A stretch of DNA of 64,000 nt from Beta vulgaris subsp. vulgaris (GCF_026745355.1 NC_079202.1:7311629-7375628); one strand, 5' to 3'. Counted from the first letter of the stretch, positions 22,501 to 33,261 are shown. The notes: generated by a model from the sequence alone, not told the origin. Translations and numbers: made by a program.

Positions 22501-23825
22501 CCGAAGGTGACGTTCCTAGAACAGTCTTTTGGGAGGTGAAGGCGGCCAAGAGCATTGAGGCCGGAGAAGTGCTGTTTCTCAGCCGAGATGATGAGTGGAT
22601 GAGTCCAATCATTGAGTTCAAGAAGACCGGCCGTCTGCCTCTTGATCCCATTAAGGCCAAGTATGTGAGAGCTAGGGACAAGTGGTTTGAGTTGTGGAAT
22701 GAGACCTTATACAAAAAGTCCTATAATCGGCCTCTTCTCAATGCATCAGCCGAAAGGAAGGTCTGGACGTTTTGAAGGAGTTGCATGAGGGAGCTTGTGC
22801 TTCTCACATTGGAGGAAGAGCTTTGGCAGAAAGGGCTCTCAGGACGGGCTACTTTTGGCCGTCCTTAAAAGAATGCACTCCTCTATGCCAAAAGTGTGAT
22901 AGTTGCCAAAAGCATGGTAATATCCATCAAAAGCCGTCCAATTACTTGACGCCCATTCTCTTTCCTCTTCCCTTTGCTAAATGGGGGATGGACATCTTGG
23001 GCCTTTTCCTATTGCTGCGGCCAGAAGAAATTTGTAATAGTAGCTGTAGACTACTTTACAAAATGGGTTGAAGCTGAAGCATTAAGGGGCATCACCACCA
23101 ATGATGTCAAAGGGTTCATCTGGAAGAACTTGATTACAAGGTTTGGCATGCCCCAGTCCATCGTCTTTGATAATGGGCCGCAATTTGAAACGCCCAAGCT
23201 TCGTCAATGGTTGGCCGATCAAGGAGTTAAGGCTCACTTTGCAGCAGTAGCTCATCCACAGGCTAATGGGCAAGTAGAGGCCTTTAACAAGATCCTTTCG
23301 GCCGGAATAAAAAAGAAGTTAGACAATGCAAAGGGGCTTTGGGTAGAAGAATTGCAGCTGGTCTTATGGTCAATTAGGACGACGGCCAAGAATTCCACAG
23401 GAGAGACTCCCTTTATGATGGTTTATGGTCTGAGGCTGTCCTTCCTATTGAAGTTGAGGAACCCACCTTAAGAGTAATGATGTACTCAGAAGATGCTAAC
23501 TGGGCAGCTCTTAGGACGGCTTTGGACTTAGTTCCTGAAGTCAGGGGCAATGCTCTGCTGAGGATGCAACTATATAAGTTAAGAATGGCGAGAGACTTCA
23601 ACAAAAGAGTTGCTAGACGTCCATTAAAGATGGGAGATCTCGTCCTAAGAAAGATGGAAGCGGTCGGCCGAGCCAAAGAGTTAGGCAAGCTTACTCCTAA
23701 CTGGGAAGGACCCTATAAGATAATCGAAGTCGTTCAGAATGGTACCTTTCGTCTGTGAAGGATTGGACGGACGTCCTATTCCTAGGACGTGGAATTCTGA
23801 CACTTTGAAGAAATACTTTGTTTAG
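22501..23825 (+). pseudogene. Tat element integrase
   Basis: The zinc-binding HHCC domain lies at about 22775-22915 (LHEGACASHIGG..., CQKCDSCQKHG). The catalytic core follows with Asp in VAVDYFTKW, Asp in FDNGPQFET and Glu in HPQANGQVEAFNK. The C-terminus carries the GPY/F-type KLTPNWEGPYKI motif near 23690 and ends with an RTWNSDTLKKYF tail around 23820. Frameshifts at about 22770, 23000 and 23460, and a stop at 23758, split it into at least four frames. No chromodomain is seen. Confidence 0.92.
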
Positions 23826-24887
23826 AGCACCCAGCTAAATTGTAATCTTTTCCTAATGCATTACAATGAAAAAGTAGAATGTAGACATGTACCTTGACTA
23901 TCCGTCAAGCAAACTTCATATAATACAATTCTACTTCTCTATGACTTTGTTTTAATTGTTTGCTTAAGTTACATACTAACGTCAAAAGCTAACTAATTTT
24001 ACAAAGCAAAAAGACAATGCACCTTTCATTAGGAGTTCGGCTGAACATGTTATCATTCTTAAACGGATAAAACATGTCAGATTTGGCCGGTTGTTTACTT
24101 AAAGAGTTAAATCTCCTAAACAAGGTCGGCTGGAAATAAGACGCCTTAGTAAAGGTATCTTACTGTCCGTCTAAAAGCCACAAAACTTCGAAATAACAAC
24201 CTTAGTAAAGGAACAAGTTATTTCATGATTCCACAAAGATGGACGAGGTTTTCCAAAGAATCAGTTCATCCAACTATCATTCAGACGAGTTGCTCTCCAA
24301 AGAGGCAGCCCGTCAGAATAGTAGCCTGGACGAGTTGCTTCTGGCACAAACCGCTCGTCCTAGTTGTTTAAAAAAATTATCTTCTAAACTCCTTCTTGAA
24401 CAGGGAAATAGTAAGTATACTCTTCGTCCAAGAAGGGGGGCATATAGGGGCATAATTTATAAAATGACTAGGTCTCTGTCCAAGGACGAACGGCACCCAG
24501 AGTCTGGCCAAGCAAACTCTTGGAGATTTTTAAAAAAAAAAAAAATCCAAGAATTAAAAGCAAGTCTTTGCTTGAGCGTCTGGTTATGAACGTCCAGAAA
24601 AGAGCTACTGGGTCAGACCAGTCAAATATTAGGACGAAATACTTTTATACTTGAACATTGACGAATGTTGTAGAGTATAATGGCTAAAATGTTATGACGA
24701 ACTACTTTTGTACTTGGTATAATCATGGAATTGTAAGACAATGCGTCCAAAACAGTAAAGCATAGAACAACAGAGATTGAAAAAGTTAGCTTCCCATAAA
24801 TATAAAAAGATGATTACAACCTAAATTCATCTAAGTACAAAAGAGGAAAAAGTTACAAGTGGCTCACAGCCAAATACAACAAAAGAA
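23826..24887 (+). other. Intergenic zone between integrase and the antisense gene of the Tat element
   Basis: No gene is seen. The zone holds several GACGAGTTGC...CGTC inverted repeats (about 24275-24362), related to the hairpin array at 26338-26640, and frequent GGACG/CGTCC pentamers. It must contain the 3' ends of both convergent transcripts, but no convincing polyadenylation signal was singled out. Confidence 0.55.
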
Positions 24888-26645
24888 CTAGGCGGCAGGA
24901 GGATCGTTGTCCTCTTCGTCCTGGGCCTCTGCATTGTCCTCTCCCTCTTCATCCTCAGAGGATTCTTCAAAGACGGGAGGTTCTGCTTTAGTTATGGTGG
25001 CCTTATGCAAGGCTTCTTGGAATTCCAGCCGACGAGCATATCTGGGGATATCCTCCTCCTCGGCCATCATCTCAAAAGCCTTCACCGCCCATTCTTTTGA
25101 GGTATCTATGATGGTGTTCATAGCCTCTTTGGCGCCGGCAATTGTCTCTGCAACCTCAGTTCGAAGGGCTTGGTTTTTGACCTTCAGGACGAGGTTTTCC
25201 TTGAGAAAATCGGCAGCCATAGTCATGGCTGAATTCCTCTCGTCCGTCAGAAACCGTTCCAACGAAGCCCGTTCGTCTATCATCTCCGTCAACCGAGAAG
25301 AGATAGACTTTGATCTGAGACTCCAGCTCAGCCGACCTTTTTTCCAAAGCAACTTTGGTTTGCTGGTGCAACACCTCTTGCTCGGAAATGACGAACTGAG
25401 CATGGTCGGCGGCCGCAGTTACGTCATGGACGAGCTTTTTATTCTCTTTTCTGAGCTCCTTCGCCCAGTCTTCTGTTATCATGCTGCGAGCAAAAAGCTG
25501 AAAACATAAAAGGATAGGGCATGTCAGGACGGATAATAAAAAAGTAAATGAAGACCAAGTAAAAAGCATAAGCGTCCGAAGAGGAAAGAATGTACCTCGG
25601 CAGCAAGCTGAGACATGTAACCTACATGCCCAGACGATGCTCCCCTTAACCCCTTGATATAAGTTTCGGGAAAGCACTTGAACAGCTCCGTCTTGAGCTT
25701 CTCACGATCAGACGACGACATCTTTCCAAAGGCTGGAGAAGATTCATCGTCAGAGAGGCTAGGGGAGCCGACAACAGCAGGACCCTTCCCTTTATCTGAA
25801 AGGTTAGACTCGTCAGTACACCTGATGGGAATAACCACGGTCTGTTTGTTGGACGGACTCATCGGACGCCCGCCAACCCGTAGTGTTCTAACTACGTTGG
25901 AATAGTAGGACTCACCAGAAGAACGGGAAGCCGTCCATAAGCGGCCGGCATCTGGCCTACCAGTTGGGCCACTGGCCCAGAAAAGGCGGATCCATCCACA
26001 GCCGCGTCCGGCTTAGAAGATTGTTCAGCGTCGTCCAGAATGACAACCTCGTCAGGTTGCGAAGGATCGGGTTGCTCAGCCGGACCAGTATAGGCCACCA
26101 GGGCTCGAGAGTCAACTTCAGCTGGCTCCTCTTTGGCCTCCTCCTTGGCCGGAAGGTCGATCACGACCTTGGGAACCGGCCGAGTGGTCTTCTTCCTCTT
26201 AGCAGTAAAACCCTTTGCCTTTTTTGAGGGAGGGGCTTCACTGGTGCCTGCTGGCCGTTTCTTTGCAGCGGCTTTCTCGGCCAGAGCTTTTGAAGTTGGG
26301 GCATTTTTCTGAAAAAGAGTTGGAATGCTCGTCAAGATATCAATCAGGACGAATTGATCCTCAAATAAGCAACTCGTCCAACACTATTCTAGACGGACTG
26401 CCCCGAAGAGGCAAACCGTCAAGATATCAACCAGGACGGGTTGCTGTTCAGATGAGTAACTCGTCCTATGCTACACCAGACGGACTGTCCTCCTAAGAGG
26501 CAAGCCGTCAAGAATTCAACCTAGCCGAGTTGCTTCTTGGGAAGTTAGCTCGTCCTGTGTTTCTCTGGACGAATTGCCCCATGGGTAGACAAGTCGTCCA
26601 GGCACCATCTTGACGGGTTACCCTCCAAAGTAGCAGACCGGCCGG

Positions 26646-26680
<35 letters not shown>

Positions 26681-28109
26681 GAAAACATATACAAAGCTAC
26701 CAAGGTGTCGGCCCTCTTTTCGGCACCTGACTTGCTGTACTCCTTCCATAGAGTGTCCGCAAATCTGGATGAGCTCATATCTCCTATCCAAGACTTCCTA
26801 GTTGCTCCTGGCTGAATCTGAAAGAGAGAAACAAATGTTGGACGAATGATAATAAGTCTAGAAATTTGTACTTGGAAGATTCTCAGTTGATATACCTCTG
26901 TCCTCGTCCTGCCTTAAGCCGGCAGCGACCAGGAAGTTGTCATGGTAAAACATTTCCTTAAAAGGAATCCAATTGGACGGACCTTTGAAAGAAACATCTT
27001 CCATAGTATACTCCGAAACCGGAAGTACTCCACCATCTCTTCGGCAGAGTTACTCTCCAGTTCCAGATGAGGCCATCCGTCCAGTAGTTTGTGGTTGTCC
27101 GGCTAAAATACCGAAGACGGTTTGCCACCGCTTTACTGGGCGCCTGGACAAGAGGAACTCGCCCTTCCATGAGTGCATCTTGGAAGTCTTATCCCAAGAC
27201 GTCAAGAATCCTTGACGTTGCACACGCTCAGCCAGCTTCCTTCAATGGTCCTAGGGACCTTGGCACATAGTGAATATGGTGAAAGCGGCCAGAGAAGGGT
27301 CCTTTCCCTTTAATTGCAGACGGCCAGAAAGGTAAGAATGTTTTGCCAAGAGTTAGGGGCAAGCTGGTTATGTCCTATGCCGTAATACTGAAGAAGTTGG
27401 CTGATGAAAGGGTGAAGGGGAAAGCGCAGGCCGGCATCTAATGCCAGCCGATAAACTGCAAAATGGCCTGGAGGAGCACTGAAAATAGTGTCCTCTCGGC
27501 CGGGAAGGACAAAGTGGTAGCCGGGCATGGGCATTGACCGAAAAAGGTCTAAGGTCGAGCCTAATCGTCCTAACCATGATTATCGGCCAGGATGAACCTA
27601 GGGTCAGAAAGGGGACCTAGCCGCCGTCTTATTTCAGACGAAGTGGTTGATGGCTCCTCTGAGCCACTAGCAGGGTCAGAAGAGCTAGCCGTCCTCGGCT
27701 CATCTGAGATCGTCCTATGTATGGACGGGCTGGCTTCTGGGGAGCCCCTGACTTCTGGTTCCTCCTCGGCATGTTCAGGAGAAGGAGTGTGGTAGGCAGG
27801 ACGAGCGCTTTGGGTCTCTCGTTCTCCTTCGGCCGGAATTCGCCCAGTGGATTCCTCCCTTTCAGAGCTAGAGGCCGGCATGGTTACCCCTCTTCTGATG
27901 CGAGCCGTTTGCTTGACGCGCGCCAGATTACCCTGCACAGGTAAAGACTGGGTCGTCTGACTTTGCCGTCCATGGCTAAAGATAAAGAATGCATGCCCGG
28001 CCAAGATAGGACCAACTCTAGAAGATGCCGAGGAAGTTAGGCCCTCTGTTCTAGGGTTAGCACCAACCCTTGAGCGGCCGGAATTGTTCGAGGAAGAGGA
28101 CGAATCCAT
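24888..28109 (-). pseudogene. Antisense multi-exon gene of the Tat element (PF04195-like domain, coiled-coil tail)
   Basis: This minus-strand gene starts at 28109 (MDSSSSSNNSGRSRV, a Ser/Glu-rich N-terminus). Exon 1 runs to about 26896. It includes a block near 27530-27310 (PMPGYHFVLP, FSAPPGHFAVYRLALDAG, LNPNSW-like LAPNSWQNILTFL) matching PF04195, the putative gypsy-type transposon domain, and a WIPFKEMFYHDNFLVAAGL end. Splice-like GT...AG borders suggest exons at 26817 to about 26700, 26308-25916 (Lys/Ala/Pro-rich, basic), about 25880-25596, and 25497-24888 (coiled-coil, acidic EESSEDEEGEDN tail, stop at 24888). Frameshifts near 27575, 27310 and 25300 break it. Tat elements are known to carry antisense ORFs of this sort; the molecular function is unknown. 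Confidence 0.78.
26338..26640 (-). repeat. Hairpin array in an intron of the antisense gene
   Basis: Seven successive stem-loops each pair a GGACGRRTTGC- or GACGGACTG-like arm with GCAACTCGTCC or GGCAAGCCGTC, with loops of about 10-15 bases. The two arm types alternate. The array lies in the intron between exons 2 and 3 and is followed by a 30-odd base poly-A run (poly-T on the gene strand). Confidence 0.8.
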
Positions 28110-28519
28110 TTTTTAAAATATGTGTGCAATCAAGAAAAGAGTTGAGAATATACCTGTAGAAGAAAATTCGGACGAATGTTGAAGATGACTTGAAACTCGC
28201 GACGAGCAAAACAACAATGCAAGAGCTTGGACGGGAGTTGTTCTTCTCTCTAAAAAGTTCAGTAAAAATTTGCAGAGTCTCTCTCTCTAGAAAATTTCTC
28301 AGCAAAGTTAAAATGATTCCAGGAGCGACTAAGGCACATATTTATAGAGGGGTGAAAATGACCCCCATCCGGTAAAAGTAACCGTTGTTCATAGGAAGTT
28401 GACCTGTGGAGACCGGCAAAATGGCGCCTCTTTTTTGAAAAAGAGAAGAGCAGTTCCAGGTCGGTTAAAAGAGGAAGATTAACCGTCTTGGCGCCCAAAA
28501 GATAATAACTCCCTCTTTT
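28110..28519 (-). other. Upstream region of the antisense gene
   Basis: This non-coding DNA lies between the antisense ATG and the 3' LTR. It holds the TATA box at 28338 and a CT-rich minus-strand leader (AGAGAGAG on plus near 28278). Short open frames here have no family match. Confidence 0.5.
28338..28347 (-). promoter_or_regulatory. TATA box for the antisense gene
   Basis: CTATAAATAT reads on the minus strand about 230 bases upstream of the antisense ATG, placing transcription start near 28310 and giving a leader of about 200 bases. It lies outside the 3' LTR, so the antisense gene appears to have its own promoter. The core motif is seen; function is inferred. Confidence 0.6.
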
Positions 28520-28529
28520 AAGGGGCAAA
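28520..28529 (+). other. Polypurine tract of the Tat element
   Basis: AAGGGGCAAA lies directly before the 3' LTR start at 28530. It is interrupted by one C. Confidence 0.7.
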
Positions 28530-29159
28530 TGTTGTAGCCTAAAAAATAAACGGCTCTGGTACTGACACGTGGCCATCTGAGCCCTACATGTGGCATATAT
28601 GCAGGGGAATAAAAGTACAAAAGGGCCTGAAGGTGACAGGCCTAAAAGTACGTTTCTCTGAAAACGTACTAAAAAGACCTTCTTCTGGCCCCAAAAACTG
28701 TACTTAGGCCCAGTAAGTCTGATTTACACCTTTATATGAAAGTGAGGTGTACTGACCAGTTAACAGCTGCCACGTGTCCCAAAACTTTGATTAGCCAATC
28801 AGATGCTCCCAAATTAGGGTGACATCAAGGCACAGCAGTCATTTCAAACAGTATAAATAGTCCTTGATTTCAGGGTGAAAGGTACGTTTTTCAGAGCATA
28901 GTACTGTTACTCTGTCATAAATTCTTCTCTCTCTCTCTCTACTTTCTCTCTCTAAAAGTTCCTTTACATCCCTGATATCTGACTTAAGCATCGGAGGGGG
29001 AAATACCACCCAAACCTCCAGGGTGGGTCCCTTTTGTGCAGGTTGCTGGTCAGGAGTTTGCTTCGGGATTTGAACCAATCATTGTTGCACAAGTCTCCAG
29101 TTCTAAGAACCCATCTTTGGGAGTTGTGATATAAATTGCTAGTTTTACACTACATTACA
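28530..29159 (+). repeat. 3' LTR of the Tat element
   Basis: It is 630 bp, like the 5' copy. Visible differences are a 2-base deletion after ACGTGGCC, single-base indels near 28661 and 28698, and a few changes near 29033-29040 and at the final WACA. Near-identity indicates a recent insertion. Confidence 0.95.
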
Positions 29160-29589
29160 AGGACGCTCCACTTGTAATAGTTAATTGTTTAATTTCTATT
29201 ATCTATTTCTTCATTTAAGAGTCGTTAGTGCTCTTGATTCTCTGTTGGTTGTTGCTCCGCGAAAGCGTTGAGGTTGATGAGCTTTGGGATTTGAAAATGT
29301 TTTATTTATTGAAATTGTAACAGGTTAATTTTATTTCTCGCTTTAGCGTTGTCCTATTTTCAAAGTAAATTCTGTCGGATTTTCTGTAGAAATTTATGGG
29401 AATAGAGTTTGAGAATCAGAGCATTGTCGTAATAGTTAATCAATTTGAATAGAATTTGGGAAAATGAGTTCCACACTCTCCGATGTAGTTCGGTGAGTGT
29501 GATGGTAATAGTTCGGGTTATCTCGATTAGAGTCTCTTTCGCTGTGCTTAATCCTCTGTAAGCTGGTCGAGAGAAATCGGGCTGTTACA
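29160..29589 (+). repeat. Right LTR of unit 2, right part
   Basis: It begins with the second AGGAC copy (29160-29164), matches 13880-14305 and ends GGGCTGTTACA. Confidence 0.92.
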
Positions 29590-30658
29590 TTTATTTAATT
29601 ATAACTTGTGGAGAAATGGTTATGAGTTTAACCTAGTCAAGTTATTTAAATAAGTTATTTAATTTGCTCGAAATAGTAAGTGTTATAGATTGCTAACCTA
29701 ATTACATGGAACATTATTTTGCATTAATTAATCTCCATGATATTAGAGAGAATTTGCGTTTGTTGCTTCCTTATAGTAAGTGTTATAAATTGCTAACCTA
29801 ATTACATGGAACATTATTTTGCATTAATTAATCTCCATGATATTAGAGAGAATTTGCGTTTGTAGCAAATCCTAACTAACCGAGCTGTTGCAAAGGATAC
29901 TAAAGTCACGTTGCTACTCCTGGATTCTAGGGAGTCAGTTCCTAGAATCTTGGAGGATTAACCAACTACGCAAGAAGATAGCGCGCAAGTAACCTAATGC
30001 TGAAACTGCGGAAAAGTGGCTGGATGATCGTGGATTTAGTGGAGAAAAAACAGCATGGATATTATGGCTACAACGGATAGATCATGGGTCGTTTCTGACA
30101 CCTACGTCTATGTAATGGAGCAAAAGTAGGAGCTGCTGAAGATCTCCTATATATGGCTAAAAAACGAACCAGAATATAAGAACAACTTTCCAGATTTATT
30201 TGTATTATTTTATAAGGAAATTTATTTCTGTTTATTACCCTTCAAGCAATTATTCTTGTAATACTTTTCGAGTGTGGGTTGAGAGAACAAAAATCTTGTA
30301 ATCAAGAGTGAGAAAGGGAGAGTGAAAAAGAAGAGAGAAAGAGAAGACTTCTAGTGAAGTCAAGTAAGGATAGTCACGTGTTCAAGGGGAGCAAGGTGAC
30401 TGGGAACTGGTTCCTAGAGGAATTAAGTGACGATTGATTTATAATAAGTTGTAATAACTGTTATAAATAAAAGAGCAAGGTTTCTTCCTAAATAATTGAG
30501 GAAGAGAATCTTGCTAAAAGGATCTTCGTGTATTTTTCCTTATTGGCTTTTCTCTTCATTAGCTTTCAAATTAGATTATCCGCAAAAAGTTTGAAAATCT
30601 CCCCAACTACAATTCACCCCCCCTTTATAGGTGATCTAGTGTTTATACTAGACTAACA
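29590..30658 (+). repeat. 3' LTR of copia A, right part
   Basis: The alignment with the 5' LTR resumes at TTTATTTAATTATAAC and ends GACTAACA before the ACCTA duplication. Compared with the 5' LTR it has a tandem copy of about 100 bp (about 29670-29862) and lacks the 40-odd bases around TTGCATGGCTGAAG. The TATA-like CTATATATGG is near 30148. Confidence 0.9.
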
Positions 30659-30663
30659 ACCTA

Positions 30664-30790
30664 TGTGTGGTATCTGATTTTGTATTATCTTAATTAACGA
30701 TCTGAATCCCACGAAAGTCTCTCATTGGACTATGAGTTTCAGAAAACTTTGAACTTGCCATCCTATTAATATCTGAACAGGGAAAAATTT
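30664..30790 (-). pseudogene. LINE remnant, continuation beyond the copia insertion
   Basis: On the minus strand this DNA reads straight into the LINE segment that ends at 720 once the copia element and one copy of its ACCTA duplication are removed (the reading ends PHIGDEV on entering the left segment). The segment is short and degraded. The outer limit near 30790 is a guess because no further LINE motif is visible. Confidence 0.4.
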
Positions 30791-31270
30791 ATGTTATAAA
30801 TCATTTTAAAATCAATTTTCAAGAAATATCATTTAAAACGATGATTACTTCATGCGGATAAGGCTTTTTTTTTCTTGAAAAATTGGTCTTTCATACCATG
30901 AGATAGGGTTCGGGGTTTAGGGTAAGAGGTGCGAACGTATGAAACTTGTCACCTCTCCCGTCCTATAAAACAGGCTCTTACTAAATGCGTTATTTTCCAT
31001 TTAAAAGTAATTATGGCTATTACAAACAAAAAGAAAATCACATAATTTGCATATATACACATCAACCATTTTATTACCAATATATCATTTGTACATGATA
31101 GGTTTGAGCACCGAAGTTGCACTAAGTACCAATCATTACGGGATTGGAATCCACTCATGGATCAAAACCATCATAATTCGATCTATGTCTCACCCTAAAT
31201 GGCCAATTCCATTAGGGAAACATTAGGGAAGTATAGATTATGAATAATTCACCTTTAGAATTAAACAAAT
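30791..31270. other. AT-rich spacer, unassigned
   Basis: No coding potential, LTR end or repeat is recognised before the AATCAC array begins. A run GGGTTCGGGGTTTAGGGT at about 30906 is telomere-like only by chance. Confidence 0.5.
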
Positions 31271-31274
31271 CTAT

Positions 31275-31835
31275 TAGGAATAAGGTAATCACTCCAAGTA
31301 GTGATTGAAATGGGATTAAGATAATCACTTTAATTAGTGATTCAATATTAGGAGGATAAAGATAATCACCCCGATTAGTGATTAAAAATAAAGGTTAATA
31401 TAATCACCCTAATTAGTGATTTATTCAAGTATTAAGTTAATCACTCTAATTAGCGATTAAATGAGATAAATAATCATCTTAATTAGTGATTATTAAGGTT
31501 TAAGATAATCACTCTAATTAGCGATTAAATGAGATAAATAATCGTCCTAATTAACGATAATTAAGGTTTAAGATAATCACTCTAATTAGTGATTAAATAT
31601 GAAATAAGTTAAGTTAATCACCTTAATTAGTGATTGACCAAGGTTTTAAGATAATCATTGTAATTAGTGATTAAATATGATGAAAGGTTAAGCTAATCAC
31701 CCTAATTGGTAATTAACCATGGTGAAAGATAATCACCTTAATTATTGATTAAATGAAGAGTTTGAGTTAATCACTCTAATTAGCGATTAATCGAGGATTG
31801 CAATAACCACCTTAATTAGTGATCATATTCACGAT
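31275..31835. repeat. AATCAC...GTGATT palindromic tandem repeats
   Basis: About a dozen copies of a loose 40-50 bp unit are each centred on an imperfect palindrome such as AATCACTCTAATTAGTGATT. The spacers differ in length and sequence. The right half of the array also forms the outer part of the left arm of the large inverted repeat, and a shorter inverted version stands at 40855-41065. Confidence 0.88.
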
Positions 31836-32720
31836 TTTCAAGAGGTCTTAGAGGTTTGCTTCCTAATTGAAACTTTGGAGAAATAATCTTAATTGAAGAT
31901 TATTAAGTCATTTTGAGAGAAATGATCAATTTGAGATCGAATTTGGAGATTTGTGTTTAGCGTATTGGAATTTGGCCATTTAAAGTGAGACACGTGAAAC
32001 GACCGAAAATCAATTCAGAGATCATAATTACCAATCTAATTATGTCAAATTATATGATTAATCCATCTGAAGATGGAAAACAAATTTAAAATGTAAGATG
32101 GATCATCAAATAATTTAACTTAGTTAGATTTGCAATTTTTCCTCTTAATTGAGATAGGGTTATTTAATTCATATACTATGATATATGGGCCCAACATGCA
32201 TTATTTGTAAGATTGGTTGCTCATTTTATTCAAAAGAAATTATGGAATTAGTTATGAAAATTATGCATAAACATCTTCATGTTTTTTCATTAATTGAGGT
32301 ATGTAATAACTATTTACAAAAAATTATTATTACAATAAAATATAAAAATTCTATGATCTATACAAAATCTTCAATCTTGATCTTCACCATGAGGTTCCTT
32401 GATCTTCATCTCCTTGAATGGGCTTTGGAACTCATGTTTATTTGTAAACTTGTGAAAATTAGAGATTAATTAACCTCTTTGATTTTGATTTTTTATGACA
32501 ATTTATATTGATTTTTATTTACATGATAAAATGAGTTATTATAAGAGAAACTTAAAATTTCATGATTTTTAATTAGCATTTTCGTGGGAAAAGAAAGCAA
32601 TTTCTTTTATGAAACTTGAGTTAATCACTTTATTTCATTTTCCAGATTGCACTTTTGTTCTTGTAGTAACTTGCAAAAATCATAACTTTATGTACAAAGC
32701 GTTAAATTGATCATGTGATA
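31608..32720 (+). repeat. Left arm of a large inverted repeat
   Basis: This arm matches the reverse complement of 39957-41065 over about 1.1 kb. Shared blocks include the AATCAC repeats, AAGAGGTCTTAGAGGTTTGC, a TTGATCTTCAC... block near 32380, and CCAGATTGCACT near 32642. Moderate substitution and small indels indicate age. Confidence 0.85.
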
Positions 32721-33261
32721 CATCGATCGATAGGTCAGTGAGTGTATTATGTTGTGTAAAAATTCACACACGTTTAGTGAAAACTCGAATGATGGTAAAT
32801 TTTGTGTCAAAACTGGTCAAAACAGGATCTTTATTAAATTTGTTCTTCGAAATCTAACTTATTGAACTTAGGTTGACGTTGATTTTGATATGATCATTCT
32901 AGACACTTTCAAAGATTAGACTGAAAATTTTCACTTGAATTGGATATTTTTGTAACCATATATTTTTTTTTTCTTAATTGAAGAGAAAATCAGTATTCTA
33001 GAATTTAGTGATTTACTTGAACGTTTTTGTAAAAATGATATAAAAGTGTATGAAATTCATATGAACATGATTTTTATATTTTTGGAAAACCACTGATGTT
33101 TTATTTAAACTTGTTCTTTTTAGTTTTATCAAAATGATTTTTAATTTGAACTTTACTGACAGAACAAACTTAGGTGACACTAGACAAAATAAGTTTTCAC
33201 AACAAAGGTGTGATTTTTAATTATTTGTACAAAATTATTTTTTTAGAAATTCCAAATCCAG
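32721..33261. other. AT-rich DNA inside the inverted repeat, unassigned
   Basis: No ORF, LTR terminus or clear repeat is visible. Confidence 0.5.

Larger units (their letters stand above)
17375..29159 (+). mobile_element. Tat-lineage Ty3/gypsy element with antisense gene
   Basis: This 11785-bp retrotransposon has two 630-bp LTRs starting TGTTGTAGCC and ending TTTTACACTACATWACA, a perfect AGGAC duplication, and a PBS TGGCGCCGTCTGTGGGGA like those used by Tat/Athila elements. Plus-strand gag, protease, RT, RNase H, a second (archaeal-type) RNase H and integrase occupy 18034-23825. A multi-exon gene on the opposite strand occupies 24888-28109. Dual RNase H and an antisense ORF are known Tat features. 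The LTRs differ by only about ten small changes, so insertion is recent and the latest in the stack. Gag is open but pol contains several single-base frameshifts. Confidence 0.95.
11376..29589 (+). mobile_element. Non-autonomous long-LTR element, chromovirus-like (unit 2)
   Basis: The element starts TGTAATAGCCC and ends GGGCTGTTACA, with TTTAT duplicated at 11371-11375 and 29590-29594. The left LTR is 2930 bp; the right LTR is 2925 bp once the Tat insertion is removed. Only 569 bp lie between them, holding a PBS and a polypurine tract but no gag or pol. The PBS and the TTCCGAGGACGAAAC context before the polypurine tract are like those of plant chromoviruses (Tekay/Del type), so proteins were probably supplied in trans. 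It is a LARD-type element with unusually little internal DNA. Confidence 0.88.
721..30658 (+). mobile_element. Copia element A (SIRE/Maximus-like), split by nested insertions
   Basis: This Ty1/copia retrotransposon has a 5' LTR at 721-1840 and a 3' LTR in two parts (11253-11375 and 29590-30658). The target duplication ACCTA is at 716-720 and 30659-30663. The internal order is gag, protease, integrase, RT, RNase H (the copia order), followed by an extra third coding region, which is characteristic of the SIRE/Maximus lineage. Removing the CACTA insert (1879-3682) and the long-LTR element (11376-29589) leaves about 9.9 kb. Every coding domain carries stops or frameshifts, so the copy cannot be autonomous. 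Confidence 0.9.

Noticed and set aside
30906..30925. Telomere-like GGGTTCGGGGTTTAGGGT
   Set aside because: Only one imperfect motif, no array.
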